In this document: positions 16,281 through 21,982 of the stretch, in pieces | Layout of the letters: every line of letters starts with the position of its first letter | Position numbering within the stretch: position 1 is the stretch's first letter | IMG/VR virus record: IMGVR_UViG_3300037502_000646 | Coordinates: 1 to 23,898 of that record | From: a virus | Length of the DNA stretch: 23,898 bases | Strand: one strand, 5' to 3' | Position numbers and translations under genes: made by a program | The notes under the pieces: model-generated | The model's input: the letters and a program-made list of their open reading frames with translations, nothing else | Told to the model about the DNA's origin: nothing | Database searches by the model: none

Positions 16281-16834
16281 ATAATGTAAGAAAATACACT
16301 GATGCGCAGTTACTAGACAAGGTTAAAGGACTGGAGACTTTCGAAAAGATTCCGTCTAATTATTGGGCGTTATTTGTGCGCTCAAACGAGGACGCTCCCG
16401 ACAAGTTTGATGATAAGTGTTACATCTTTAAAGGTAGTAAATTTGTAATGGTAACAACTTGCACCACGAACAAAGGTCACAAAGGAACGGGAGTTGTTGA
16501 GGCTAACGTTTGGAACTACGACGGTTATTATTTAGGATTGCACCGAGGTAAAACCCCAGCAGGAGTTCAACGAAAAGGTTTTCCGTATCGTCGAGACTTT
16601 ACAACAGATGGAAAAACGAATCCAACTACCGAGATAAAATCGGACATTCGAGGCTTTAATTTTCACGCTGCAACACACGATTTAAAATCAACTCGAATAG
16701 TTGAAAACATCGGCGGTTGGTCAGAGGGTTGTTTAGTGTTTAATAATACGCCTGACTTTGTAAAGATTTTAAACTTAATGAAACCCCAATTTATTTGGTC
16801 ATTCGTAATTGTAGACGAATTCGAAGCGGCATAA
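16277..16834 (+). CDS. Putative endolysin with L,D-transpeptidase-like (YkuD-like) catalytic motif
   Basis: A 185-residue soluble protein ending the lysis cassette. It has no signal peptide, so it would rely on the holin. Near the C-terminus the pair FNFHAATHD (His130, His134) and GGWSEGCLVFN (Ser149, Gly151, Cys152) resembles the His...Ser-x-Gly-Cys catalytic motif of L,D-transpeptidases and related cysteine peptidoglycan enzymes. In this position such an enzyme most likely cleaves peptidoglycan cross-links or stem peptides. No glycosidase or amidase motif was seen. Homologues of this type appear in Bacteroidetes phages, but I cannot confirm the family. The stop codon lies in the loop of the following terminator. 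Confidence 0.6.
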   Translation: MNNVRKYTDAQLLDKVKGLETFEKIPSNYWALFVRSNEDAPDKFDDKCYIFKGSKFVMVTTCTTNKGHKGTGVVEANVWNYDGYYLGLHRGKTPAGVQRKGFPYRRDFTTDGKTNPTTEIKSDIRGFNFHAATHDLKSTRIVENIGGWSEGCLVFNNTPDFVKILNLMKPQFIWSFVIVDEFEAA

Positions 16835-16848
16835 CAACCGCTTTTTTT
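16824..16848 (+). terminator. Intrinsic terminator of the lysis operon
   Basis: AAGCGG (16824-16829) pairs with CCGCTT (16838-16843) around an 8-nt loop, followed by T42-T48. The endolysin stop codon TAA is inside the loop. Confidence 0.85.
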
Positions 16849-16867
16849 ATTTACCTAAACCTTTTTT

Positions 16868-17644
16868 ATGAAAAAAAGATTGTTCTTCGACCTGGAAGTG
16901 AGCCCCAATATTGTTTTTTCTTGGCGTTCAGGTTACCGTTTAAACATTGACCCTGATAACATAATCGAAGAACGGAAAATTATTTGTGTTTGTTGGAAGT
17001 GGGAGGGTAACGATGAAATTCATTCGTTAACGTGGGACAAAAAACAAGACGATAAGAAGCTATTAAAAGACTTCATTAAAGTAATGAATTCAGCGCACGA
17101 AATAATCGGACACAATTCGGATAGGTTTGACGTTAAATGGCTACGTACACGGGCTTTATTGCAGGGCGTTGATATGTTACCCTATTACGTATCAATTGAC
17201 ACGCTTAAACACGCTAAAAACGGCTTTTATTTTAATTCAAATAAACTGGACTACTTAGCTAAATTATTTGGTGAGGGTCAAAAGAAAGACAACGGCGGTT
17301 TTTCAACGTGGAAAAAAATAGTTTTAGACAAGGATGCGGACGCTCTTCAGTTAATGGTTGACTATTGTAAACAAGACGTTGCTATTTTAGAAAAGGTATT
17401 TAATAAACTTCAACCTTACGTTCAAAATACGACCCATTACGGGGTGCTATGGGGCGAAGAAAAGTATTCGTGTCCGACTTGTTCAGGTTACAATATAAAT
17501 TTACATAAAAGATACACTACTAAAATGGGAACGTTACGTTATCAAATGTATTGCAAAGACGGTTGTCCTGAAAAGTTCACCATTTCACATAAATGCTACC
17601 AAGACTTATTGACACATAAAATAAAAGAAAAAAATATTTCTTAA
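16868..17644 (+). CDS. DEDDy 3'-5' exonuclease with C-terminal zinc ribbon
   Basis: A 258-residue protein with the RNase H-like 3'-5' exonuclease fold. Candidate metal ligands are Asp8 and Glu10 (FFDLEVS), Asp88 (GHNSDRFDVKWL) and the DEDDy pair Tyr166/Asp170 (MVDYCKQDV). The C-terminal region holds CPTC (Cys202, Cys205) and a later Cys229/Cys233 (YCKDGCP), suggesting a zinc ribbon. It would trim or degrade DNA 3' ends in phage replication, repair or host DNA degradation. The gene stands alone between two terminators, and I see no clear promoter in the 20 bp before its ATG. Confidence 0.75.
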   Translation: MKKRLFFDLEVSPNIVFSWRSGYRLNIDPDNIIEERKIICVCWKWEGNDEIHSLTWDKKQDDKKLLKDFIKVMNSAHEIIGHNSDRFDVKWLRTRALLQGVDMLPYYVSIDTLKHAKNGFYFNSNKLDYLAKLFGEGQKKDNGGFSTWKKIVLDKDADALQLMVDYCKQDVAILEKVFNKLQPYVQNTTHYGVLWGEEKYSCPTCSGYNINLHKRYTTKMGTLRYQMYCKDGCPEKFTISHKCYQDLLTHKIKEKNIS

Positions 17645-17688
17645 ATTAGCCTATTCTTGTTTTTAAGTAGGTTAGGTTTGATTCAGAA

Positions 17689-17718
17689 AGGGGTGCTTTA
17701 ATTAGCACCTCTTTTTTT
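17689..17718 (+). terminator. Intrinsic terminator after the exonuclease gene
   Basis: AGGGGTGCT (17689-17697) pairs with AGCACCTCT (17704-17712), one G-T wobble, loop TTAATT, then seven T (17712-17718). It separates the late half from the early operon; a weaker imperfect hairpin (CCTA/TAGG) lies just upstream at about 17650-17672. Confidence 0.85.
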
Positions 17719-17794
17719 ATGAAAAAAATTTTCATTCGGAAACCCTTGATTTTATTGGTTTTTAGAAAATAATCGAAAAAAAATTAAAAAAAAG

Positions 17795-17832
17795 TTTAAA
17801 AAAGTTATTTACATTTAAAAAAGTTGTTTACA
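17795..17832 (+). repeat. Tandem 19-bp direct repeat in the early promoter region
   Basis: Two adjacent copies of TTTAAAAAAGTTRTTTACA (17795-17813 and 17814-17832), differing at one base (A/G). The second copy runs into the -7 box TACATTTG; the first ends in TACATTTA. This suggests either duplicated promoters or paired operator sites. It is followed by a 40-bp leader before the first ORF. Confidence 0.75.
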
Positions 17833-17836
17833 TTTG
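17829..17836 (+). promoter_or_regulatory. Host-type -7 promoter box of the early operon
   Basis: TACATTTG matches the Bacteroidetes -7 consensus TAnnTTTG exactly. A TTA at 17805-17807 sits 21 nt upstream, close to the usual -33 spacing. The transcript would start near 17843 and has a leader of about 33 nt ahead of the ATG at 17877. Confidence 0.6.
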
Positions 17837-17876
17837 TAAGGTCAATAAGGCACAAAACAATTTAAAAACAAGAACA

Positions 17877-17951
17877 ATGAAAAACTTTTTAAAATTCGCA
17901 CTTGCAGTTTATTTACTAGGATTAATTATCGGAATTATTGAATCACTTTAA
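17877..17951 (+). CDS. 24-residue predicted membrane peptide
   Basis: A short ORF directly downstream of the early promoter: MKNFLKFALAVYLLGLIIGI then IESL. It has a basic N-terminus and one hydrophobic helix, as expected for a single-pass membrane peptide. Its start region (TTTAAAAACAAGAACAATG) is nearly identical to that of the next gene 11 nt downstream. Being the first ORF of an early operon suggests a host-takeover or superinfection role, but no function can be read from the sequence. Confidence 0.5.
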   Translation: MKNFLKFALAVYLLGLIIGIIESL

Positions 17952-17962
17952 AAACAAGAAAA

Positions 17963-18286
17963 ATGAAAAATTTAAACTTATACATCTATTTAGATTTAGA
18001 ATGCGTTGAGTTCACGCTTAACGGTACTGACTACCGTGTCGACTTTCAATACCAAAACTTTTGTTGCATTTACAATTCAATGAAGTTTTCTTATGTTAAC
18101 GAAAATTACGATACCGTTGAAATACCTTCGACCGCTTTAGAAAGTCACGGCTTCGACTTAGACTTTATTGAATGGGTTCACGAAGAAATTAACGAACGCT
18201 TAAAAGACCATTTCGAAGAGTATTACGGAGAAGAAGACGACGATAGTTGGAAAGACAAATATTATTCACTTAAATACGGATTCTAA
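17963..18286 (+). CDS. Acidic early protein of unknown function
   Basis: A 107-residue protein, strongly acidic toward the C-terminus (EEYYGEEDDDSWKDKYY) with many aromatic residues. The first half is beta-like (LNLYIYLDLECVEFTLNG, then YRVDFQYQNFCCIYN), the second helical (FDLDFIEWVHEEINERLKDH). It has no membrane segment. The start shares a 24-bp initiation region with the 24-residue peptide upstream. Small acidic early proteins are often nucleic-acid mimics or inhibitors, but this is only speculation. Confidence 0.6.
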   Translation: MKNLNLYIYLDLECVEFTLNGTDYRVDFQYQNFCCIYNSMKFSYVNENYDTVEIPSTALESHGFDLDFIEWVHEEINERLKDHFEEYYGEEDDDSWKDKYYSLKYGF

Positions 18287-18287
18287 T

Positions 18288-18521
18288 ATGAAACAAACAG
18301 CAGTAGAGTGGTTAATTGAGCAACTGAAAGAATATAAGCATCTGTCTTATGATGAACAATCTTGGATATTTGAACAAGCCAAAGAAATGGAGAAGGAGCA
18401 GATGGTTTATAGTATTTATAAATATATTGAGGATAATTTAGACACAAGTACACACGGAAATATTGAAAATGTAAAAGAATGGTCAGAACAATACTACAAC
18501 GAAACCTTTAAATCAGAATAA
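18288..18521 (+). CDS. Small helical protein, paralogue of the 19120 gene
   Basis: A 77-residue protein, 1 nt after the previous stop: AVEWLIEQLKEY, then IFEQAKEMEKEQM and a C-terminal YYNETFKSE. The same blocks (VEHFLDAI, SQAKEMEKEQI, YYNEKFK) occur in the protein at 19120-19368, so the two are paralogues. It is a helical protein of a type often seen in flavobacterial phages. CG dinucleotides are rarer here than in flanking genes, suggesting acquisition. The stop lies within the first 23-bp junction repeat. Confidence 0.65.
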   Translation: MKQTAVEWLIEQLKEYKHLSYDEQSWIFEQAKEMEKEQMVYSIYKYIEDNLDTSTHGNIENVKEWSEQYYNETFKSE

Positions 18522-18526
18522 AATGA
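18504..18526 (+). repeat. 23-bp gene-junction repeat, copy 1
   Basis: ACCTTTAAATCAGAATAAAA plus TGA. It covers the codons for TFKSE, the stop, and the next ATG at 18523. Copies at 18716 and 19101 differ at a single base (G in place of A). Confidence 0.85.
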
Positions 18527-18723
18527 CACCAAAAGAAAAAGCAAAAGAGTTGGTTGATAAATATAGTTTTGTGGAAATTCAACACTATACTTCTATGTTT
18601 GAAGTTAAACAATGCGCATTGATTGCAGTTGATGAAATATTGAACAATGATGGATTTACTCGATTTGATATTTATCTTACAGAGTACTGGCAACAAGTTA
18701 AACAAGAAATAATCAACCTTTAA
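18523..18723 (+). CDS. Small helical protein of unknown function
   Basis: A 66-residue protein: MTPKEKAKELVDKY, then CALIAVDEILNN and YWQQVKQEIINL. It is helical, without membrane segments. This combination (KEKAKELVDK ... KQCALIAVDEIL ... YWQ.VKQEI) recurs in many flavobacterial phage and prophage genomes as far as I recall, with no known role. It lies between copies 1 and 2 of the junction repeat; its stop (TAA at 18721) falls inside copy 2 in a different reading frame from the other copies. Confidence 0.65.
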   Translation: MTPKEKAKELVDKYSFVEIQHYTSMFEVKQCALIAVDEILNNDGFTRFDIYLTEYWQQVKQEIINL

Positions 18724-18738
18724 ATCAGAATAGAATGA
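18716..18738 (+). repeat. 23-bp gene-junction repeat, copy 2
   Basis: ACCTTTAAATCAGAATAGAA plus TGA, identical to copy 3. Here the upstream gene ends at the TAA within CTTTAA rather than at GAATAG, so the DNA is conserved even though the reading frame is not. Confidence 0.85.
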
Positions 18739-19118
18739 AAGCAAATGAATTAAGAATTGGGAATTATGTTAATGTTCCAAACCCTAAACAATGTCCTTTT
18801 AGAATTGATGCTTTTGAGTATTGTTCTGAAAAGTTTATTAAAGTGGCACAAGAAGTAAAAATAAATGGAAAAGAAGTTCATCCATTAACTTGGTATGGAA
18901 AAGATTTAGAGCCCATCCCACTAACAGAAGAATGGTTGTTAAAGTTTGGGTTTGAAAACAATAGATTAGGTTTATTTGATTGCATTAAAGTAGTTGAGGA
19001 TATTGGGTTTCATATTTATTTTATACAAAGACATTTAAAAGAAGTACAGTATGTTCATCAGCTTCAAAACCTATACTTTGCATTGATTGGTGAAGAATTA
19101 ACCTTTAAATCAGAATAG
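18735..19118 (+). CDS. Protein of unknown function (ELRIGNYV type)
   Basis: A 127-residue protein starting MKANELRIGNYVNV, then PIPLTEEWLLKFGFE and a C-terminal VHQLQNLYFALIGEEL. The opening ELRIGNYV and the closing QNLYFALxGEEL are, as I recall, hallmarks of a family scattered through Bacteroidetes genomes and their phages, with unknown role. The N-terminal part resembles a small beta barrel that could bind a ligand or nucleic acid (speculation). The ATG and the stop both lie within 23-bp junction repeats. Confidence 0.65.
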   Translation: MKANELRIGNYVNVPNPKQCPFRIDAFEYCSEKFIKVAQEVKINGKEVHPLTWYGKDLEPIPLTEEWLLKFGFENNRLGLFDCIKVVEDIGFHIYFIQRHLKEVQYVHQLQNLYFALIGEELTFKSE

Positions 19119-19123
19119 AATGA
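19101..19123 (+). repeat. 23-bp gene-junction repeat, copy 3
   Basis: ACCTTTAAATCAGAATAGAA plus TGA. It encodes LTFKSE, the stop and the next ATG (19120), as copy 1 does for a different gene. Confidence 0.85.
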
Positions 19124-19368
19124 AAACACCAGTAGAACATTTTTTAGATGCAATTAAAGACCAAATTCCATTAAGCAATGAGCATTTGGAAATGATAGAA
19201 TCTTATGCATCGCAAGCCAAAGAAATGGAGAAAGAGCAAATAATTGAAGCTCACGGTAATAAGCAAAAGACAAAAAGCAATCCAGGTTCAATAGTTACAT
19301 TTGGCTATACTTACACGGGTGAAATGTATTATAATGAAAAATTTAAAGGAATTAAACCAATAATTTAA
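19120..19368 (+). CDS. Small helical protein, paralogue of the 18288 gene
   Basis: An 82-residue protein: VEHFLDAIKDQIPLSNEHL, then SQAKEMEKEQI, a Gly/Thr-rich insert and YYNEKFKGI. It shares its N-terminal helix, the QAKEMEKEQ core and the YYNE-FK C-terminus with the 77-residue protein at 18288. The last residues (KPII) replace the SE ending coded by the junction repeat. It is the last gene of the AT-rich, repeat-flanked island. Confidence 0.65.
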   Translation: MKTPVEHFLDAIKDQIPLSNEHLEMIESYASQAKEMEKEQIIEAHGNKQKTKSNPGSIVTFGYTYTGEMYYNEKFKGIKPII

Positions 19369-19379
19369 ATAAAAACAAA

Positions 19380-19532
19380 ATGTACGTAGACATAAACACA
19401 ATAATTAATTACTGGAAGGGTCAAAAACACGAAGGAGACAAAGGAGGAAACTTTAACCTAGACCTATATTTACAAATATTAAAAGCCAAAAGCAATGAAA
19501 TACAACAGGGGAAAAATAGCAAAGCTAACTGA
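19380..19532 (+). CDS. Small 50-residue protein
   Basis: MYVDINTIINYWKGQKHEGD, then FNLDLYLQILKAKSNE and a Lys-rich end. It starts 11 nt after the previous stop behind an A-rich leader (AAAAACAAA before the ATG), the usual start context here. It overlaps the next gene by 38 nt, so it is likely translated from the same mRNA. No function is recognisable. Confidence is moderate because of the small size. Confidence 0.5.
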   Translation: MYVDINTIINYWKGQKHEGDKGGNFNLDLYLQILKAKSNEIQQGKNSKAN

Positions 19533-19896
19533 ATGCACTAAATTCGAAATGATTGACTTTTATAATGCGTGTCCTTTCGTGTTTGAGGGTGATTTAATCG
19601 ACACCCGTAGACGTGAGGTTGTATTGTGGCGTTCGGTTGGTATGGTTTGGAAGTGGTTAAGCGGTGCGTCACTTGCCGAAGCTGGAAAAGAATTTCACCG
19701 AAACCACGCCGTAACGATTCACGCAATTAAAGCAGTGGTTAATGCTTACGAGGGTTACGGACACCCCGAAATTGTTCAAAACATCGAAAAGGTTAAAGCG
19801 TGTTTTCCTTTAAATTACTACCCTGAAAATGATATTTGGGTTAATTACGCTAAAAATTTGGTTCGTTTAGACGGACTTATCGGAAAAATGTTATAA
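19495..19896 (+). CDS. Stand-alone DnaA domain IV-like DNA-binding protein
   Basis: A 133-residue protein whose central part (residues about 40-85) resembles the C-terminal DNA-binding domain of DnaA: RREVVLWRSVGMVWKWLSG, then ASLAEAGKEFHRNHAVTIH and AIKAV. The SLAE-GKEF-RNH-TIHAIK spacing matches the DnaA signature 'SL.EIG..FGRDHSTVIHA'. There is no AAA+ ATPase domain. It could bind an origin or act as a regulator, and it opens the replication/recombination module. The start at 19495 overlaps the preceding small ORF by 38 nt; an internal ATG at codon 19 is possible. Confidence 0.65.
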   Translation: MKYNRGKIAKLTECTKFEMIDFYNACPFVFEGDLIDTRRREVVLWRSVGMVWKWLSGASLAEAGKEFHRNHAVTIHAIKAVVNAYEGYGHPEIVQNIEKVKACFPLNYYPENDIWVNYAKNLVRLDGLIGKML

Positions 19897-19921
19897 TTTT
19901 AAACAATCAAATCTAATAAAA

Positions 19922-20455
19922 ATGAAAAAACAAGAACAAATCGTTGAGGTTGCGGCCTTAACATTCCTGCAAAAGCTTCACAAAGCAAAGCAATCAATTA
20001 AAAAGGTAGCAAAGAACGCTAAAAATCCACACTTTAAGAACAATTACGCCGACATTAACGCATTAATTGACGAGGTTGAACCCGTTCTTTTGGAAAACAA
20101 CCTTTTATTATTACAACCAATTGAAGACGGTTACGTATTTAGTCGAATAATCGATATCGATTCGGGAGAAATTGCTGAAAGTTTTATGAAATTACCCGAA
20201 ATTTTAGACCCTCAAAAAATCGGTTCGGCAGTTACGTATTTTCGTCGTTACACGCTTCAAAGTTTATTAAGCCTACAAGCTATCGACGACGATTCGAATT
20301 TAGCAACAGAAGCCATTAAAACGCAAAAGCCGACAATTTCAGATGAACGCTTTCAAAAGGCTTTAACTGCTATTGAAGACGGACTTGCTACAAAGACAGA
20401 CTTGAGTAAATTTAGTTTAACACAATCACAAATTAATCAACTTAACCAACTATGA
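19922..20455 (+). CDS. ERF-family single-strand annealing protein
   Basis: A 177-residue recombinase of the ERF family (first described in P22), which anneals complementary single strands during phage recombination and genome circularisation. Diagnostic blocks are FLQKLHKAKQSIKKVAKNA, NPHFKNNYADINALIDEVEP and IGSAVTYFRRYTLQSLL (about 100-116), followed by an acidic AIDDDSN. The C-terminal ~50 residues are a variable tail. Its stop overlaps the exonuclease ATG by 4 nt; annealing protein plus exonuclease is the standard two-component recombination pair. Confidence 0.85.
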   Translation: MKKQEQIVEVAALTFLQKLHKAKQSIKKVAKNAKNPHFKNNYADINALIDEVEPVLLENNLLLLQPIEDGYVFSRIIDIDSGEIAESFMKLPEILDPQKIGSAVTYFRRYTLQSLLSLQAIDDDSNLATEAIKTQKPTISDERFQKALTAIEDGLATKTDLSKFSLTQSQINQLNQL

Positions 20456-21117
20456 AAATAAGATGCAGCGCAATCGGTAAAATAATGACTAACCCTCGGA
20501 GTAAATCCGAGGTGTTAAGTCAAACAACTAAATCGTATATTCAAGAACTAGCTTTAGAACATTTATACGGTATTAAAAAGGACTTTAATTCTAGGTACAC
20601 GGATAAGGGGAATGAAGTTGAACAAGCTTCAATTGAATTAACAGAACGTGTTCTTGAGTTGGGTTTTGTAACAAAAAACGAAGACTATTTTGAAAACGAT
20701 TACATTAAAGGAACACCCGACATTATAACAGATAAAATGGTTATCGATGTAAAAAGTTCGTGGAATGCTTTGACGTTCCCGTGGTTTGAAGACGAACTTC
20801 CAAACAAAGACTATTATTACCAAGTTCAGGGGTATTTATGGCTTACTGGGAAACCTTTTGGAATGGTTGCTTATTGTTTAGTTAATACACCTTCAAATAT
20901 TGTAGACGATGAAATCAGAAGAACGTCGTGGTCAAAGTACGAAATCGAACCTAGTGACGAAACTATTCGAGACGTTATGGCTGCTCACAATTTCGATAAT
21001 ATACAAGAAGACCGAAGAGTAAAGGCTTATTTATTCAACTACGATGAGCACGTTATCGAGCAGATAAAAACACGAATAGAAGAATGTAGAAAATACTTTA
21101 ATACCTTAATAAAATGA
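20452..21117 (+). CDS. YqaJ-like PD-(D/E)XK recombination exonuclease
   Basis: A 221-residue nuclease of the lambda-exonuclease/YqaJ group. Visible: Glu55/Glu57 in DKGNEVEQ, Asp90 in KGTPDIIT, the D-x-K motif Asp99-Val-Lys101 in MVIDVKSSW, and the helix YYYQVQGYLWLTG that carries the conserved Gln. It would resect double-stranded ends to give single strands for the adjacent ERF protein. The C-terminus is helical (EQIKTRIEECRKYF). It overlaps both neighbours by 4 nt. Confidence 0.85.
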   Translation: MKIRCSAIGKIMTNPRSKSEVLSQTTKSYIQELALEHLYGIKKDFNSRYTDKGNEVEQASIELTERVLELGFVTKNEDYFENDYIKGTPDIITDKMVIDVKSSWNALTFPWFEDELPNKDYYYQVQGYLWLTGKPFGMVAYCLVNTPSNIVDDEIRRTSWSKYEIEPSDETIRDVMAAHNFDNIQEDRRVKAYLFNYDEHVIEQIKTRIEECRKYFNTLIK

Positions 21118-21326
21118 ATATTACACACGAAAACGAACCGATTCAAAACGACGATAGCGTTTTAATGGCGGTAATGGCTAAATACTGGGAGCGTTCCCGA
21201 GTAGGCCAAGCGAAATACGGAACTAATTTAGACCGCTTGGACGTTGAATTTAGTCAATGGCTTGAACACCTTCAGGAGGAGTTAATGGATGCCACGCTTT
21301 ATATTGAAAAACTTAAAAGATACTAA
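21114..21326 (+). CDS. Small protein related to dATP/dGTP pyrophosphohydrolase-like family
   Basis: A 70-residue helical protein: VMAKYWERSRVGQAKYGTNL, then LDVEFSQWLEHLQEELMDAT and LYIEKL. The pattern R-x-x-G-x-x-KYG ... W-L-x-H-x-QEE-x-x-D-x-x-Y resembles phage proteins related to MazG-type nucleotide pyrophosphohydrolases (EExxD helix), but it is too short for a full enzyme core and may work as a multimer. The function is inferred from similarity only. Confidence 0.6.
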   Translation: MNITHENEPIQNDDSVLMAVMAKYWERSRVGQAKYGTNLDRLDVEFSQWLEHLQEELMDATLYIEKLKRY

Positions 21327-21327
21327 A

Positions 21328-21537
21328 ATGAAAATAACACTTGAATTCGAAGACTATATAGACGCCGAACCACATTTAAAAGGTTTGGATTACCATTGCG
21401 CTTTGTGGGACTTTAACCAGTGGATGCGTTCGCAATTAAAACACGGTGAACTAACACAAGCTAAATGGGAAATTTACCAAGAAATACGAGAAAAATTCTT
21501 TAGTATATTAGAAGAAAATAAAGTAAATTTAGATTAA
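21328..21537 (+). CDS. Small protein of unknown function
   Basis: A 69-residue protein: MKITLEFEDYIDAEPHLKGL, then YHCALWDFNQWMRSQLKHG and a helix EIYQEIREKFFSILEEN. The ATG at 21328, 1 nt after the upstream stop, is chosen over a longer in-frame start at 21289 that would overlap the upstream gene by 38 nt. It resembles small phage proteins found beside recombination genes (ALWDFxxWLR pattern, from memory), with no known role. Confidence 0.65.
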   Translation: MKITLEFEDYIDAEPHLKGLDYHCALWDFNQWMRSQLKHGELTQAKWEIYQEIREKFFSILEENKVNLD

Positions 21538-21549
21538 AATTAAAAAGTT

Positions 21550-21777
21550 ATGACTTACGACAACACAAACACGGGTGCAATATTTAAGAACGATAAAAAA
21601 GCGGACAACCAACCCGATTATAAAGGTAAAATAAACGTAAAAGGCGAAGAGTTCGAGATAGCCTTATGGGTAAAAGACGGTAAAAATGGCAAATTTTTCA
21701 GTGCGAAGATTTCCGAACCATACAAAAAAGACGTTTTTGAGGGTTTGGAACAACCGAAAACAGACCTCCCGTTTTGA
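21550..21777 (+). CDS. Small SSB-like protein with DLPF C-terminal tip
   Basis: A 75-residue protein: NTGAIFKNDKKADNQPDYKG, then KINVKGEEFEIALWVKDG, FFSAKISEPYKK and a C-terminus PKTDLPF. The strand pattern suggests an OB-like beta barrel, and the acidic-hydrophobic ending resembles the tip of bacterial SSB proteins (DDDIPF/DLPF), which recruits replication and repair partners. A single-stranded-DNA-binding role next to ERF and exonuclease is plausible; DUF736-type proteins are an alternative match. The stop overlaps a TTG start of the next gene. Confidence 0.6.
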   Translation: MTYDNTNTGAIFKNDKKADNQPDYKGKINVKGEEFEIALWVKDGKNGKFFSAKISEPYKKDVFEGLEQPKTDLPF

Positions 21778-21953
21778 AAGCCTATTATTTAATTTACCAA
21801 TCGGAGGGTGTTCGTGACTGGAGGATAGTCCAGGCGCATTCAAACGAGGATGCTGTTAAAAAAGCGGACATTCACCCTAAATTGATTTACCACGTTTCGA
21901 CATTAGAAGCTTGGGAGAAATTCAACCAAGAACGTAGAGGGTTTTATAAATAA
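21774..21953 (+). CDS. 59-residue protein with TTG start
   Basis: A small ORF beginning at TTG (21774-21776), overlapping the stop of the SSB-like gene as TTGA: KAYYLIYQSEGVRDWRIV, then QAHSNEDAVKKADIHPKLIY and TLEAWEKFNQERRG. The strand-helix-strand pattern and the tight overlap support a real gene. The TTG start follows from the overlap; no ATG exists upstream in frame within the operon spacing. The function is unknown. Confidence 0.6.
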   Translation: MKAYYLIYQSEGVRDWRIVQAHSNEDAVKKADIHPKLIYHVSTLEAWEKFNQERRGFYK

Positions 21954-21982
21954 CACTTTCGTTTTTTTTATATTATTAAATA
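21952..21982 (+). promoter_or_regulatory. Putative phage late promoter, copy 5 (drives a structured RNA)
   Basis: AACAC at 21952-21956, 14-nt spacer, TATTAT at 21971-21976, TAAAT, then A21982: identical geometry to the copies before 576, 4738, 10637 and 13209. Here the position of the ATG is taken by AGG, and the downstream sequence is a hairpin structure rather than an ORF. This copy argues that the motif acts in transcription, not translation. Confidence 0.5.

Noticed and set aside
17719-17772. 17-codon ORF after the terminator
   Set aside because: It starts within the terminator T-run, has no promoter, and is too short with no supporting context.
21289-21327. Longer version of the 21328 gene
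   Set aside because: It would overlap the preceding gene by 38 nt, while the ATG at 21328 sits 1 nt after that stop with a good A-rich context.
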